A stretch of DNA of 8,749 bases, from positions 1-8,749 of the forward strand of contig JAFYLN010000067.1 of assembly GCA_017537045.1 (NCBI GenBank). Reading direction: 5' to 3'. Both the position numbers and the translations under genes were made by a program. The notes under the pieces are model-generated. The model did not search any database. It saw only the letters and a program-made list of their open reading frames with translations, and was not told the DNA's origin. Positions 1-5,572 of the stretch are shown one piece after another. The DNA is from Oscillospiraceae bacterium (GTDB lineage Bacteria; Bacillota_A; Clostridia; Oscillospirales; Oscillospiraceae). The number at the start of each line of letters is the position of its first letter. The first letter of the stretch is position 1.

Positions 1-287
1 TCTCCATAGCAGAACGCCTCCCGGTCAGGGATGCCCAGATCACCCTCGTGAATGTAGCCAATCTCCGCCAGCCGGCGCGCCACTTCTTCAAAGACGCCGT
101 AATCCTCGATGACCACATCGATGTCAATGCAGGGCTTCGCCGACAGCCCCTCCACAGAGGTGCTTCCCACATGTTCAATGCCAATCACCAAATCGCCCAC
201 AGCGCTTTCAATTTCGTCCTTGATGGCTTCAAAGGCCGCTTCCCAAGCCCTGTCGTAGGGCAGGACAATTACTCTGGCTGTTCGCAT
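1..287 (-). CDS. GrpB/UPF0157 family protein, N-terminal part (runs off the left edge)
   Basis: The minus-strand reading frame starts with ATG at 287, preceded by a GGGAGG ribosome site with a 7-base spacer, and is still open at base 1. The 95 visible residues begin MRTARVIVLPYDRAW and contain HVGSTSVEGLSAKPCIDIDV (about residues 39-58). That is the hallmark of the GrpB/UPF0157 family, which has a nucleotidyltransferase-like fold with the acidic pair in the IDIDV strand. Family members are usually about 170-190 residues, so roughly half is missing. The cellular role of the family is poorly defined, and some members are fused to or sit beside CoaE or acetyltransferases. It overlaps the preceding small frame (269-402) by 19 bases and is the last visible gene of the minus-strand run from the hydrolase. 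Family assignment is firm; function is not. Confidence 0.88.
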   Translation of the reverse strand, partial: MRTARVIVLPYDRAWEAAFEAIKDEIESAVGDLVIGIEHVGSTSVEGLSAKPCIDIDVVIEDYGVFEEVARRLAEIGYIHEGDLGIPDREAFCYG

Positions 288-402
288 TTCTGTGCCTCCC
301 ATTCCCATTTCAGAACGGCCCCCTGGATTGTGTTTGCGTAGATGTGGTTGCCGTCGGCATCGCCGATAAAGGCCGCAAAATCAGTCTGCTTGTTTTATTC
401 AC
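269..402 (-). pseudogene. Small frameshifted reading frame (about 44 residues if restored)
   Basis: A GTG at 402-400 follows AGGAG with a 7-base spacer, overlapping the stop of the upstream 140-residue protein. Read straight, the GTG frame gives about 30 low-complexity residues. If one base is added in the AAAA run (plus-strand 393-396), the frame becomes VNKNKQTDFAAF, continues with FIGDADGNHIYANTIQGAV, and ends WEAQKCEQPE at the TAA at 269-271. The shifted frame looks like real protein (a GDADGNHIYAN turn, then a helix) and has no start codon of its own. It is also directly in frame after the TAA of the upstream gene. It is most likely a small gene broken by loss of one A. A sequencing error or an expressed frameshift cannot be excluded. 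I do not recognise the family. Confidence 0.5.
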
Positions 403-817
403 AATGAATCTCCTCTCGAACAAATCCCTCCTGCCAATGGCATTGTCCAATTACATGGCAATTCAGAACCCATTCCTGCCGGGAAATCTGCCGCTGTGCT
501 TCTTCAAAATAGTGTTCCGCTTCGGTCTGCGAAACAAAGCAGCTGCTCATTATACAATCAATTTCGTCGCCGTGCTCGTCCCAATTCCATCCCTGGTAAA
601 TATAGACCTTATCGCCCACTTCATCATCATTCCATACCGGGATTCCCATGATGCTGGGATCACAGTCATAATCCTTGAAGCCAGTAACTTCCTGCCGGTA
701 ACGGAATGCGATACGCTCAGCTTCCTCTCGGGACCGGAAAATTCCAATGTCAAAGCCGTCGAAATCTTCTTCTGTGTCTGAAAAGAAGGAAAGCCAATAC
801 AGCTTGTTGTGTTGCAT
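395..817 (-). CDS. Uncharacterised 140-residue protein with an internal duplication
   Basis: The frame begins MQHNKLYWLSFF. ATG codons at 826, 823 and 817 are all in frame. I chose 817 because GGAAGG at about 828-833 is then 10 bases upstream, while 826 would leave almost no spacer. ATG 826 does overlap the hydrolase stop as ATGA, so coupling is possible. The protein is acidic and rich in Trp, Tyr and Phe, with no signal peptide or membrane segment. Two halves resemble each other: KLYWLSFF...DGFDIGIFRSREEAE (residues 5-34) and KVYIYQGW...EIDCIMSSCFVSQTEAE (70-101). Each has a KxY strand, an acidic loop, a strand, then S-x-x-EAE and a helix. The end, HWQEGF, recalls small DUF7336-like proteins (tentative, from memory). 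It lies in the hydrolase transcription unit. Function unknown. Confidence 0.75.
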   Translation of the reverse strand: MQHNKLYWLSFFSDTEEDFDGFDIGIFRSREEAERIAFRYRQEVTGFKDYDCDPSIMGIPVWNDDEVGDKVYIYQGWNWDEHGDEIDCIMSSCFVSQTEAEHYFEEAQRQISRQEWVLNCHVIGQCHWQEGFVREEIHCE

Positions 818-822
818 ACCCA

Positions 823-1551
823 TCATCCCTTCCAATCTGTCAGTATTCGTGCATAAAGCTCCGGATGGTTCAAGCTCAAATCTCCATGTTTCAGTCCGTG
901 CAGGATTTCCAGTTCGCTTCCGGGGATAGTCCGATGGATCATCTTTGCCGACTCCAGAATGCTCCTCTGTTCCCGGCTTCCAGCCACGATTTTCACTCTG
1001 GCGGTGGTTGCCATGGGTTTCAGGGTATAGCCGCAGTTGGCCTGCGTAAAGGCGATCAAATCTACCTTGCTGATGGCGCAGGTGTCCCGGTAGTAGTCCT
1101 CGAACAGGGTCCTGGGGATGCCCAAATAAGACACCTGCCACCGGGCAAACCACCGCTGTTTGATGAGCCCATAGCTCATAGCAAATGTCGGACCGATCAA
1201 AGCCCGGGTCAGTCTGGAGGGTTTCACCAATGCGCTCTCAATTAGGGCAGACCGGCAAATATCCGGCCGCTGAGCCAGCATCTCCAATGCGATCTGCCCA
1301 CCCAGAGACAAGCCGCCCAACACCGCCACCTGACCGCCGAAATTCTCATCGATGTAAGAAATAATCCGCGCCGCATTGTCCTCGATGGAGGTAAACTTCT
1401 CTCCCCCATGCCCATCCAACACCGGCAGAGCCACATGGAAGTCCTCAGACAAAATCTCCGCCGCATCCCGATAATTCCACCAGGACAATCCGCCGCCGTG
1501 GAGGAGGAGAGCGACATCCTTATTCTGTTTGCCATACTCAATGACAGTCAT
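823..1551 (-). CDS. Alpha/beta hydrolase (serine hydrolase)
   Basis: The 242-residue protein starts at ATG 1551 (MTVIEYGKQNKD). A GTG at 1560 extends the frame by three residues, but it is part of the GAGGTGA ribosome site that serves ATG 1551 with a 5-base spacer. Alpha/beta-hydrolase marks are clear: oxyanion-hole HGGG (residues 18-21), a DGHGG turn (46-50), nucleophile elbow GLSLGG with Ser82, and a late LKHGDLSL containing the likely catalytic His222. The expected acid near VAGSREQRSI is Glu194 or a neighbour rather than a standard Asp, so the triad is not fully settled. Length is normal for a cytoplasmic esterase or lipase-like enzyme, and there is no signal peptide. It is the first gene after the promoter at 1576-1604. 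Its substrate cannot be told from the sequence. Confidence 0.88.
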   Translation of the reverse strand: MTVIEYGKQNKDVALLLHGGGLSWWNYRDAAEILSEDFHVALPVLDGHGGEKFTSIEDNAARIISYIDENFGGQVAVLGGLSLGGQIALEMLAQRPDICRSALIESALVKPSRLTRALIGPTFAMSYGLIKQRWFARWQVSYLGIPRTLFEDYYRDTCAISKVDLIAFTQANCGYTLKPMATTARVKIVAGSREQRSILESAKMIHRTIPGSELEILHGLKHGDLSLNHPELYARILTDWKG

Positions 1552-1556
1552 GGGGT

Positions 1557-1563
1557 TCACCTC
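1557..1563 (-). promoter_or_regulatory. Ribosome binding site that fixes the hydrolase start
   Basis: On the minus strand GAGGTGA lies 5 bases before ATG 1551. The upstream GTG at 1560-1558 is inside this motif, so it is unlikely to be the start. Confidence 0.7.
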
Positions 1564-1575
1564 GGTTTTTCTTTT

Positions 1576-1604
1576 ATTGTACCAGTGGTCGCAAAGGGAC
1601 GCAA
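1576..1604 (-). promoter_or_regulatory. Sigma-70-type promoter for the hydrolase transcription unit
   Basis: On the minus strand a TTGCGT -35 (1604-1599) and a TACAAT -10 (1581-1576) are separated by exactly 17 bases. The -10 is 24 bases before the hydrolase ATG. The -35 directly adjoins the T-tract of the terminator of the upstream GNAT gene, a compact terminator-promoter junction. Confidence 0.65.
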
Positions 1605-1637
1605 GGAAAAAGAAAGCCGCCTCGACTGAGGCGGCTT
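1605..1637 (-). terminator. Rho-independent terminator after the GNAT gene
   Basis: Plus-strand 1614-1623 (AAGCCGCCTC) and 1628-1637 (GAGGCGGCTT) form a perfect 10-bp GC-rich stem with a 4-base loop. On the minus strand it is followed by TCTTTTTCC (1613-1605). It sits just past the GNAT stop at 1649 and separates that gene from the hydrolase unit. Confidence 0.85.
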
Positions 1638-1648
1638 CAATGATTCGA

Positions 1649-2092
1649 TTACAGTTCCATCCTTAGATAGACCATATCCACCAACTGCACGCCGCATTCC
1701 CAAATGGGATGGTCATAGTTGTCGGTGAAGAAATTAGGGATCGTGAACGCCCGGGTAAAACCGCAGGATTCATAGAATGGAATCGTCATGGGGCTGTCCC
1801 CGGTGCCTACTTGGAGTATCCGATACTGCCCGATGTACCGCTGGATCAGGAAATCAACCAGAGCTTTTCCATAGCCTTTCCTTTGATGCTCCGGATCCAC
1901 TGCCATGTTTTTGAGTTCCAGAATGCCTTCCCCTTCGTCCGTGACCACACACTCGGCCCTGATGCCGCCGTCCTCCAGCACATACATGGTGCCCTTCTCC
2001 AGATAGCGGTCGATCATGTCTTCCTGCTCATCAGCCAGCAAAAGCAGGGGCAGATAATCCTTTTTGTTTCTGGTTACTTCAAAAATCGTCAT
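1649..2092 (-). CDS. GNAT family N-acetyltransferase
   Basis: This 147-residue cytoplasmic protein has the GNAT fold. Motif A is MAVDPEHQRKGYGKAL (residues 63-78), with Q70-R71-x-G73-x-G75 forming the acetyl-CoA pyrophosphate loop. Motif B, PFYESCGF (105-112), is the usual aromatic and turn segment. Such enzymes transfer an acetyl group from acetyl-CoA to an amine on a small molecule, antibiotic or protein; the acceptor cannot be predicted. The start is ATG 2092, preceded by AGGAGG with a short spacer. The ATG overlaps the stop of the upstream 41-residue frame as ATGA, so translation may be coupled. The gene is closed by the hairpin terminator at 1605-1637. Confidence 0.9.
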   Translation of the reverse strand: MTIFEVTRNKKDYLPLLLLADEQEDMIDRYLEKGTMYVLEDGGIRAECVVTDEGEGILELKNMAVDPEHQRKGYGKALVDFLIQRYIGQYRILQVGTGDSPMTIPFYESCGFTRAFTIPNFFTDNYDHPIWECGVQLVDMVYLRMEL

Positions 2093-2214
2093 GCTTCCTC
2101 CTGAATCGGCTGTCGGAACAGCTGGATGGCATAACCATTCTCGTCCCGGGTCAGATACCGAAAACTGTTCTTGAATGAATTGTGATTGTAGTGGGCGTGG
2201 GAATCAATGATCAT
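2089..2214 (-). pseudogene. 41-residue remnant resembling a TatD-like hydrolase N-terminus
   Basis: The minus-strand frame ATG 2214 to TGA 2091-2089 begins MIIDSHAHYNHNSF. DSHAHY is the first metal-binding HxH strand of TatD-type and related amidohydrolase metal enzymes. The frame continues with FRYLTRDENGYAIQLFRQP and stops at 41 residues, whereas the family is about 250-270 residues. The rest of the barrel is not found downstream, where the GNAT gene follows with an ATGA overlap. The upstream ribosome site is weak (GGGAG about 13 bases away). I read it as a truncated gene whose remaining start may still carry translation toward the GNAT gene. The TatD link rests on a short stretch. Confidence 0.5.
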
Positions 2215-2393
2215 GGAGGGGGCACTTCTCCCTTTGATCTTACACAAAGACAAAATATCGCTGTTTGTTGTAGGTTCATATGTTTAGGAAATACACATTA
2301 CTTATAAGACAATACTTGCTCATCTTAATTTTGTGGGTTAATCACTATGTAAAATACGCAAGTAAATTTTTAATAATATAATATTGTATAACG

Positions 2394-2428
2394 AAAAACT
2401 CCGCTTCACAAGTGAAGCGGAGTTTTTT
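2394..2428. terminator. Bidirectional Rho-independent terminator
   Basis: AAAAACTCCGCTTCAC (2394-2409) and its perfect complement (2412-2427) form a 16-bp stem with a 2-base AA centre (in practice a slightly larger loop). The arms end in A-runs and T-runs, so U-tracts follow the hairpin on both strands: TTTTTT on plus and TTTTT on minus. On the minus strand it lies about 155 bases past the DUF3800 stop. No plus-strand gene precedes it in the window. Confidence 0.85.
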
Positions 2429-2487
2429 ATGGCAGTAAGTTTGATTACAGGCTTCATAATATAACACAAAATTGCATCACATTAAAC

Positions 2488-2505
2488 GTTCATCGAAGTT
2501 CATCG
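2488..2505. repeat. Short tandem repeat GTTCATCG x2
   Basis: GTTCATCG occurs at 2488-2495 and again at 2498-2505, a 10-base period equal to about one helical turn. It lies downstream of the DUF3800 stop, so a role as its operator is not obvious. It may be chance. Confidence 0.35.
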
Positions 2506-2582
2506 TATGACTTGCCCTCCCAATCCTACCACCGTTATATTATATGATTTGTTGATAAAAGTCAATACCTAAAAGTGAGTTA

Positions 2583-3332
2583 TTAAGGAATTTTCTTTAA
2601 TCCGTATTTGGGAGAATCTTTGATTCTACCATCATATGCACGCTGCAATACAGCTTTTTTGAAATCCTTATGCTTTGGCGTTTTTCCTGCTACAAATCTA
2701 GCATATGTATTCGGAATAAAATCTGCTAATTGAAGTCCCGCCACATTTGCGGTTTTTTCGCAAAATTTGATATCACCGATATGTGTCTGAAATGTGTGGG
2801 ACGTATAATACATCGTACCAAGCGCCTGCAATTCATAAAAGCGTTGTCTTAATGGAGTATTTCCAGGCTCTTGTAAAGATTCGTAGCAAATATCGCCATA
2901 CGCATTACTTGTTGTGAGAAAATGACAATAATTCTCAAGAAGCATCTGAAGCGCAATAGTTAAATTAGGATTAACCTCTCCAGGATACTTATTATGTAAA
3001 GAAGCAATGTCTACACAAGTACCTAATGTGACTATATCATACCGCTTCATAATGCCCGCCAGCCCTGCATACAACTTGTTGTAATTACTCTTTGCGCGAA
3101 AAATATTATAGCAAGACTGAGGTGCAACACCAGATTTCTTTGCCTGCGTAATCTCTTTTTCATGCAAAATATACTGTTCTGGATGTACATCGTTCGGCCA
3201 AAGCGACTGCTTGAGCTTATCTAACTCTGCGGACACTAGCGAAACATTTGATTCTTTAATAATCACACCGCCAACGCAAGAGTAATCTCCGCCTATATGG
3301 CTTTCATCCAAATACAAAACATACTTATCCAT
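2583..3332 (-). CDS. DUF3800 domain protein (predicted RNase H-like fold)
   Basis: The 249-residue protein starts MDKYVLYLDESHIGGDYSCVGG. The N-terminal YLDES strand (residues 7-11, acidic D9 and E10), LHEKEI with H57 (56-61), a central CYESLQE (149-155) and the C-terminal GLQLADFI (199-206, D204) are the conserved points of DUF3800. The family is predicted to have an RNase H-like fold and is often found in mobile or phage-related DNA; its biochemical role is not established. ATG 3332 is preceded by GAGAG and, further out, AAAGG. The gene stands alone with its own promoter (3467-3494) and an untranslated leader of about 128 bases. It is far richer in A+T than the genes on both sides, which suggests acquisition by transfer. 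No signal peptide or membrane segment is visible. Confidence 0.87.
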   Translation of the reverse strand: MDKYVLYLDESHIGGDYSCVGGVIIKESNVSLVSAELDKLKQSLWPNDVHPEQYILHEKEITQAKKSGVAPQSCYNIFRAKSNYNKLYAGLAGIMKRYDIVTLGTCVDIASLHNKYPGEVNPNLTIALQMLLENYCHFLTTSNAYGDICYESLQEPGNTPLRQRFYELQALGTMYYTSHTFQTHIGDIKFCEKTANVAGLQLADFIPNTYARFVAGKTPKHKDFKKAVLQRAYDGRIKDSPKYGLKKIP

Positions 3333-3466
3333 AAATCTCTCTACCTTTAATTCTACTACTTGTCATCATTTGCATCTACCATCTAATTTCCCTTTACATT
3401 GGAGAAGAATCAGCAAACGAATATAACTATTCCAATGATCACACATCTAGCTATATAAGTAGTATA

Positions 3467-3494
3467 ATTATATCTAAAACTCTCATTTTTTCAA
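3467..3494 (-). promoter_or_regulatory. Promoter of the DUF3800 gene
   Basis: On the minus strand TTGAAA (3494-3489) and TATAAT (3472-3467) are separated by 16 bases. The -10 lies inside the palindrome TATAATTATA, so a second TATAAT is present on the plus strand at 3463-3468 without a clear -35. The predicted start of transcription is about 128 bases before the DUF3800 ATG. Confidence 0.6.
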
Positions 3495-3547
3495 GGCTCT
3501 TTTACTAAATTTCTACTTAATTCGACAATTCATTAGTCTTCATTCTA

Positions 3548-4564
3548 TCATATAACATTATCAAACAGTTTCACATTCTCCCCACAAGCCTTCCGCTTCC
3601 CCTCCTGGATCTCCTTGACCACTTCCACGATGCGGTCGTTGACGGGGGTCTTCACGCCGTATTTTCTGCCCTCGCGGCAGACGACGCCGTTGATGGCTTC
3701 GATCTCGCAGGCCTTGCCGTGCTTCAGATCCTGGAGCATGGAGGGCTCGATGTCCCGGTGCTTCTTCATGGCGATGGGGATCAGCATGGTGGCGATAGCC
3801 CGCTTGATGGGATTTGTGTAGTAGAACAGCGCAGTGATGTTCTTGCCCTGGACGGGGGCAAACTCCACGCCGGCGGCGTGGCCCACGTCGATGCACTCCT
3901 TCATACAGCGGATGGCCACCTTCCGGGCGGCGGCATTCTCGGACACGCTGCCAAAGGTTCCGCCCACCACGGTGCCGAGGCCGGAGAATGTGGCGTTGAT
4001 CAGCAGCTTGGACCACCGGGCGCCCAACAGGTTGGACTCCTCGTGAACGGGACACATCAGCTCCAGCAGGCTCTTGACCATATCAAACTGGGCGTCGCTG
4101 ATGCCATCCATCTTGCCCATGTGGAAGGACAGGCTGTCGGGATCGCTGGTCAGGATGCACTCGCCGGGACCGGCCAGAGTCGCGCCCCACTCCACGGTAC
4201 AACCCATAGTATGGCCGCTGCCCACAATCTCGGCAATGCCAGGCTCAGGCAGGCCGTTCTGCAGGGTCACGATGACACCATCCTCGGACAGGAAGTCCTT
4301 CAGCATGGTCACCACCTGCTCGTTCTGCAGCTGCTTGGTCATCAGCAAGATGATGTCGTACTTGCCCTCCATCTGATCAGGGGTGATGGTCTTCACAGGG
4401 ACGGTCATCTCCACAGTGCCCGTGATATGGGCGCCCTTCTCGTTCAGCACCTGAACATGAGCCCGATTGCGGTTGACCAGAACAATGTCTCCGCCGTTCT
4501 TCGTGATGTAAGCGCCCAGGACAGTGCCCAGAGAACCCGCGCCGTAAATTGCACATCTTGCCAT
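3548..4564 (-). CDS. Ketopantoate reductase family (ApbA/PanE-like) dehydrogenase
   Basis: The 338-residue protein has an N-terminal Rossmann fold with IYGAGSLGTVLGA (G8-x-G10-x-x-G13), the NADPH-binding loop. LLMTKQLQ contains the conserved Lys77, and LQNGLPEP (101-108) is typical of the family. The C-terminal helical domain carries ARWSKLLINATFSGL with the catalytic-type Lys186, and later SMLQDLKHGKACEIEAING (275-293), with Ser275, Asp279, Glu287 and Asn292 matching the substrate loop. Members reduce 2-dehydropantoate to pantoate for coenzyme A synthesis, but many paralogues in Clostridia act on other 2-oxo acids, so the substrate is uncertain. Start ATG 4564 follows AAAGGAG with an 8-base spacer; CTCCAAAGGAG around it could form a small hairpin over the ribosome site. 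No terminator is visible after the stop, so readthrough into the DUF3800 gene is possible. GC-rich, like the left part of the window. Confidence 0.9.
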   Translation of the reverse strand: MARCAIYGAGSLGTVLGAYITKNGGDIVLVNRNRAHVQVLNEKGAHITGTVEMTVPVKTITPDQMEGKYDIILLMTKQLQNEQVVTMLKDFLSEDGVIVTLQNGLPEPGIAEIVGSGHTMGCTVEWGATLAGPGECILTSDPDSLSFHMGKMDGISDAQFDMVKSLLELMCPVHEESNLLGARWSKLLINATFSGLGTVVGGTFGSVSENAAARKVAIRCMKECIDVGHAAGVEFAPVQGKNITALFYYTNPIKRAIATMLIPIAMKKHRDIEPSMLQDLKHGKACEIEAINGVVCREGRKYGVKTPVNDRIVEVVKEIQEGKRKACGENVKLFDNVI

Positions 4565-4593
4565 AGTAATCGCTCCTTTGGAGTTTTTCTTTC

Positions 4594-4622
4594 ATTATAT
4601 CTGGGACGGCTGGAAATAGCAA
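4594..4622 (-). promoter_or_regulatory. Promoter of the ketopantoate-reductase-family gene
   Basis: On the minus strand TTGCTA (4622-4617) and a perfect TATAAT (4599-4594) are separated by 17 bases, 29 bases before the ATG. It is divergent from the resolvase promoter, and the 28-bp palindrome at 4646-4673 lies just upstream of its -35. Confidence 0.7.
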
Positions 4623-4645
4623 TGATGACTTAGGGGCGGTCTGAC

Positions 4646-4673
4646 GTGTCATTGGGGTATACCCTAGTGACAC
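4646..4673. other. Candidate resolvase crossover site (res subsite I) or operator palindrome
   Basis: A 28-bp palindrome has GTGTCA at its left end, TGACAC at its right end and GGGTATACCC in the centre. Only two of 14 symmetric pairs deviate (both G-T type). Size, TGTC/GACA ends and a central AT dinucleotide match the crossover subsite of Tn3/gamma-delta-type resolvases. It lies 137 bases upstream of the resolvase start, in the divergent promoter region, where such sites normally lie. It could instead be a repressor operator. Confidence 0.55.
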
Positions 4674-4691
4674 ATTTGAAACAGGCTCTTT

Positions 4692-4744
4692 TCTGTGTCA
4701 TATAAGTTGCATTTCTATTTTTGCAATATTTCAAAATTCACAGA
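4692..4744. repeat. Spaced inverted repeats, possible accessory resolvase subsites
   Basis: TCTGTG (4692-4697) pairs with CACAGA (4739-4744), and inside them TTGCA (4707-4711) pairs with TGCAA (4722-4726). A TGTCA element occurs at 4696-4700. The arrangement lies between the 28-bp palindrome and the resolvase promoter, where accessory subsites II and III would be expected. The symmetry centres do not coincide exactly, so this is suggestive only. Confidence 0.3.
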
Positions 4745-4751
4745 TAGTTTA

Positions 4752-4780
4752 CTGAAAGAAAGCCTGCCGTTTGGTATAAT
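4752..4780 (+). promoter_or_regulatory. Promoter of the resolvase gene
   Basis: CTGAAA (4752-4757) and TATAAT (4775-4780) are 17 bases apart, 30 bases before the ATG. The promoter is next to the candidate resolvase-binding repeats, so autoregulation is likely. Confidence 0.6.
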
Positions 4781-4810
4781 AATGGCAGATTATGAAAGGG
4801 GTGTTGTCCC

Positions 4811-5371
4811 ATGAGAGTAGGCTATGTCCGCTGCTCCACCGCTGAGCAGAACGAAGCCCGTCAGCTGAAGATGATGGAGGAACAGCAGGTCGAGAAGATC
4901 TTCATCGATAAGGCCCGCGGTAAGAATGTTGACCGAAAGGACTTCAAGGCCATGATGGCCTTCGTCCGCGCCGGTGATACGGTGATCGTGGAGAGCATCT
5001 CCCGCATCGCCAGAAACACCCGGGATCTGCTGACCATCATTTCCAGTCTGACCGAGAAGGGCGTGGAGTTTGTCGGCCTGAAGGAGAGCATCGATACCAC
5101 CACGCCCCACGGCCGGTTCATGCTCACCGTCTTCGGCGCACTGGCCGAGCTGGAGCGTGAGAGCATCCTGGAACGTCAGCGTGAGGGCATTGAGATTGCA
5201 AAGGCCGAGGGTAAGTACAAAGGCCGCAAGCCTGTAGCAGTCAATGAAGCCAAGTTCCGTGCGGTCTGCGCCAGATGGCGAGCCGGTGAGATCACGGCGA
5301 CTGCTGCGATGCAGGAAGTTGGATTGAAGCCGAATACATTTTATCGTCGAGCGAAAGAAATTGGCATATAA
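4811..5371 (+). CDS. Small serine recombinase (resolvase/invertase family)
   Basis: The 186-residue length is standard for a Tn3-type resolvase or invertase. The N-terminal catalytic domain begins MRVGYVRCSTAEQNEARQ, with nucleophile Ser9 and Arg7. SISRIARNTRDLL (residues 62-74) keeps Arg65 and Arg68, but the usual Asp before the first Arg is Ser64. GRFMLTVFGALAELERESI (101-119) is the dimer-helix E region. The C-terminal part (about 145-183) is a Hin-type helix-turn-helix, with ITATAAMQEVGLKPNTFYRR as recognition segment. Start ATG 4811 follows AAAGGGG with a 9-base spacer. The enzyme cuts and rejoins DNA at paired sites through a 5'-phosphoserine link; a candidate site lies upstream at 4646-4673. 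No transposase is in the window, so it may be an orphan or chromosomal resolvase. GC-rich, unlike the operon that follows. Confidence 0.93.
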   Translation: MRVGYVRCSTAEQNEARQLKMMEEQQVEKIFIDKARGKNVDRKDFKAMMAFVRAGDTVIVESISRIARNTRDLLTIISSLTEKGVEFVGLKESIDTTTPHGRFMLTVFGALAELERESILERQREGIEIAKAEGKYKGRKPVAVNEAKFRAVCARWRAGEITATAAMQEVGLKPNTFYRRAKEIGI

Positions 5372-5494
5372 TAGCTTTGCACCTATCCCCTACTGCCGCA
5401 TAGCCAAAGGAATCTAATAATTGAAGAATTAATACTTGCGTTTTCCCTTATAAAATCATTTTTTGTAAACTTTATTGTAAATTACCCATTCTTG

Positions 5495-5523
5495 TTGATG
5501 ATAGGATCACCTTAGGGTATAAT
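5495..5523 (+). promoter_or_regulatory. Promoter of the type IV CBASS operon
   Basis: TTGATG (5495-5500) and TATAAT (5518-5523) are separated by 17 bases, with a leader of about 43 bases to the first ATG. No other convincing promoter precedes the later genes, which overlap or nearly touch, so all four are probably co-transcribed from here. The rest of the 5372-5572 gap is AT-rich and holds no recognisable terminator for the resolvase gene. Confidence 0.65.
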
Positions 5524-5572
5524 AAATTTGGTTTTATTCAACATCTATTCTATATAGAAAGGTTTCATATAT

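Larger units (their letters stand above)
2215..2582. other. AT-rich intergenic spacer
   Basis: This 368-base stretch contains no convincing gene on either strand. It holds a strong inverted-repeat terminator (2394-2428) and a short tandem repeat (2488-2505). I saw no promoter with both a good -35 and -10 in front of the 2214 frame. Base composition drops sharply in GC from about 2240 onward, which marks the left border of the AT-rich DUF3800 segment. Confidence 0.6.

Noticed and set aside
818..1153. N-terminal extension of the 140-residue protein frame, back to an ATG at 1153
   Set aside because: It would overlap the alpha/beta hydrolase by over 300 bases, its sequence is not protein-like, and a good start exists at 817-826.
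2215..2582. CRISPR array or tRNA gene in the AT-rich spacer
   Set aside because: There are only two 8-base repeats, with no regular spacer series, and no cloverleaf or TTCGA arm was seen.
3719..4633. Long plus-strand open frame opposite the reductase gene, rich in His, Gly and Leu
   Set aside because: It is the antisense shadow of a GC-rich coding region; the minus strand carries all family motifs of the reductase.
4790..5166. Minus-strand open frames opposite the recombinase
   Set aside because: Antisense shadows; the plus-strand frame has complete resolvase motifs.
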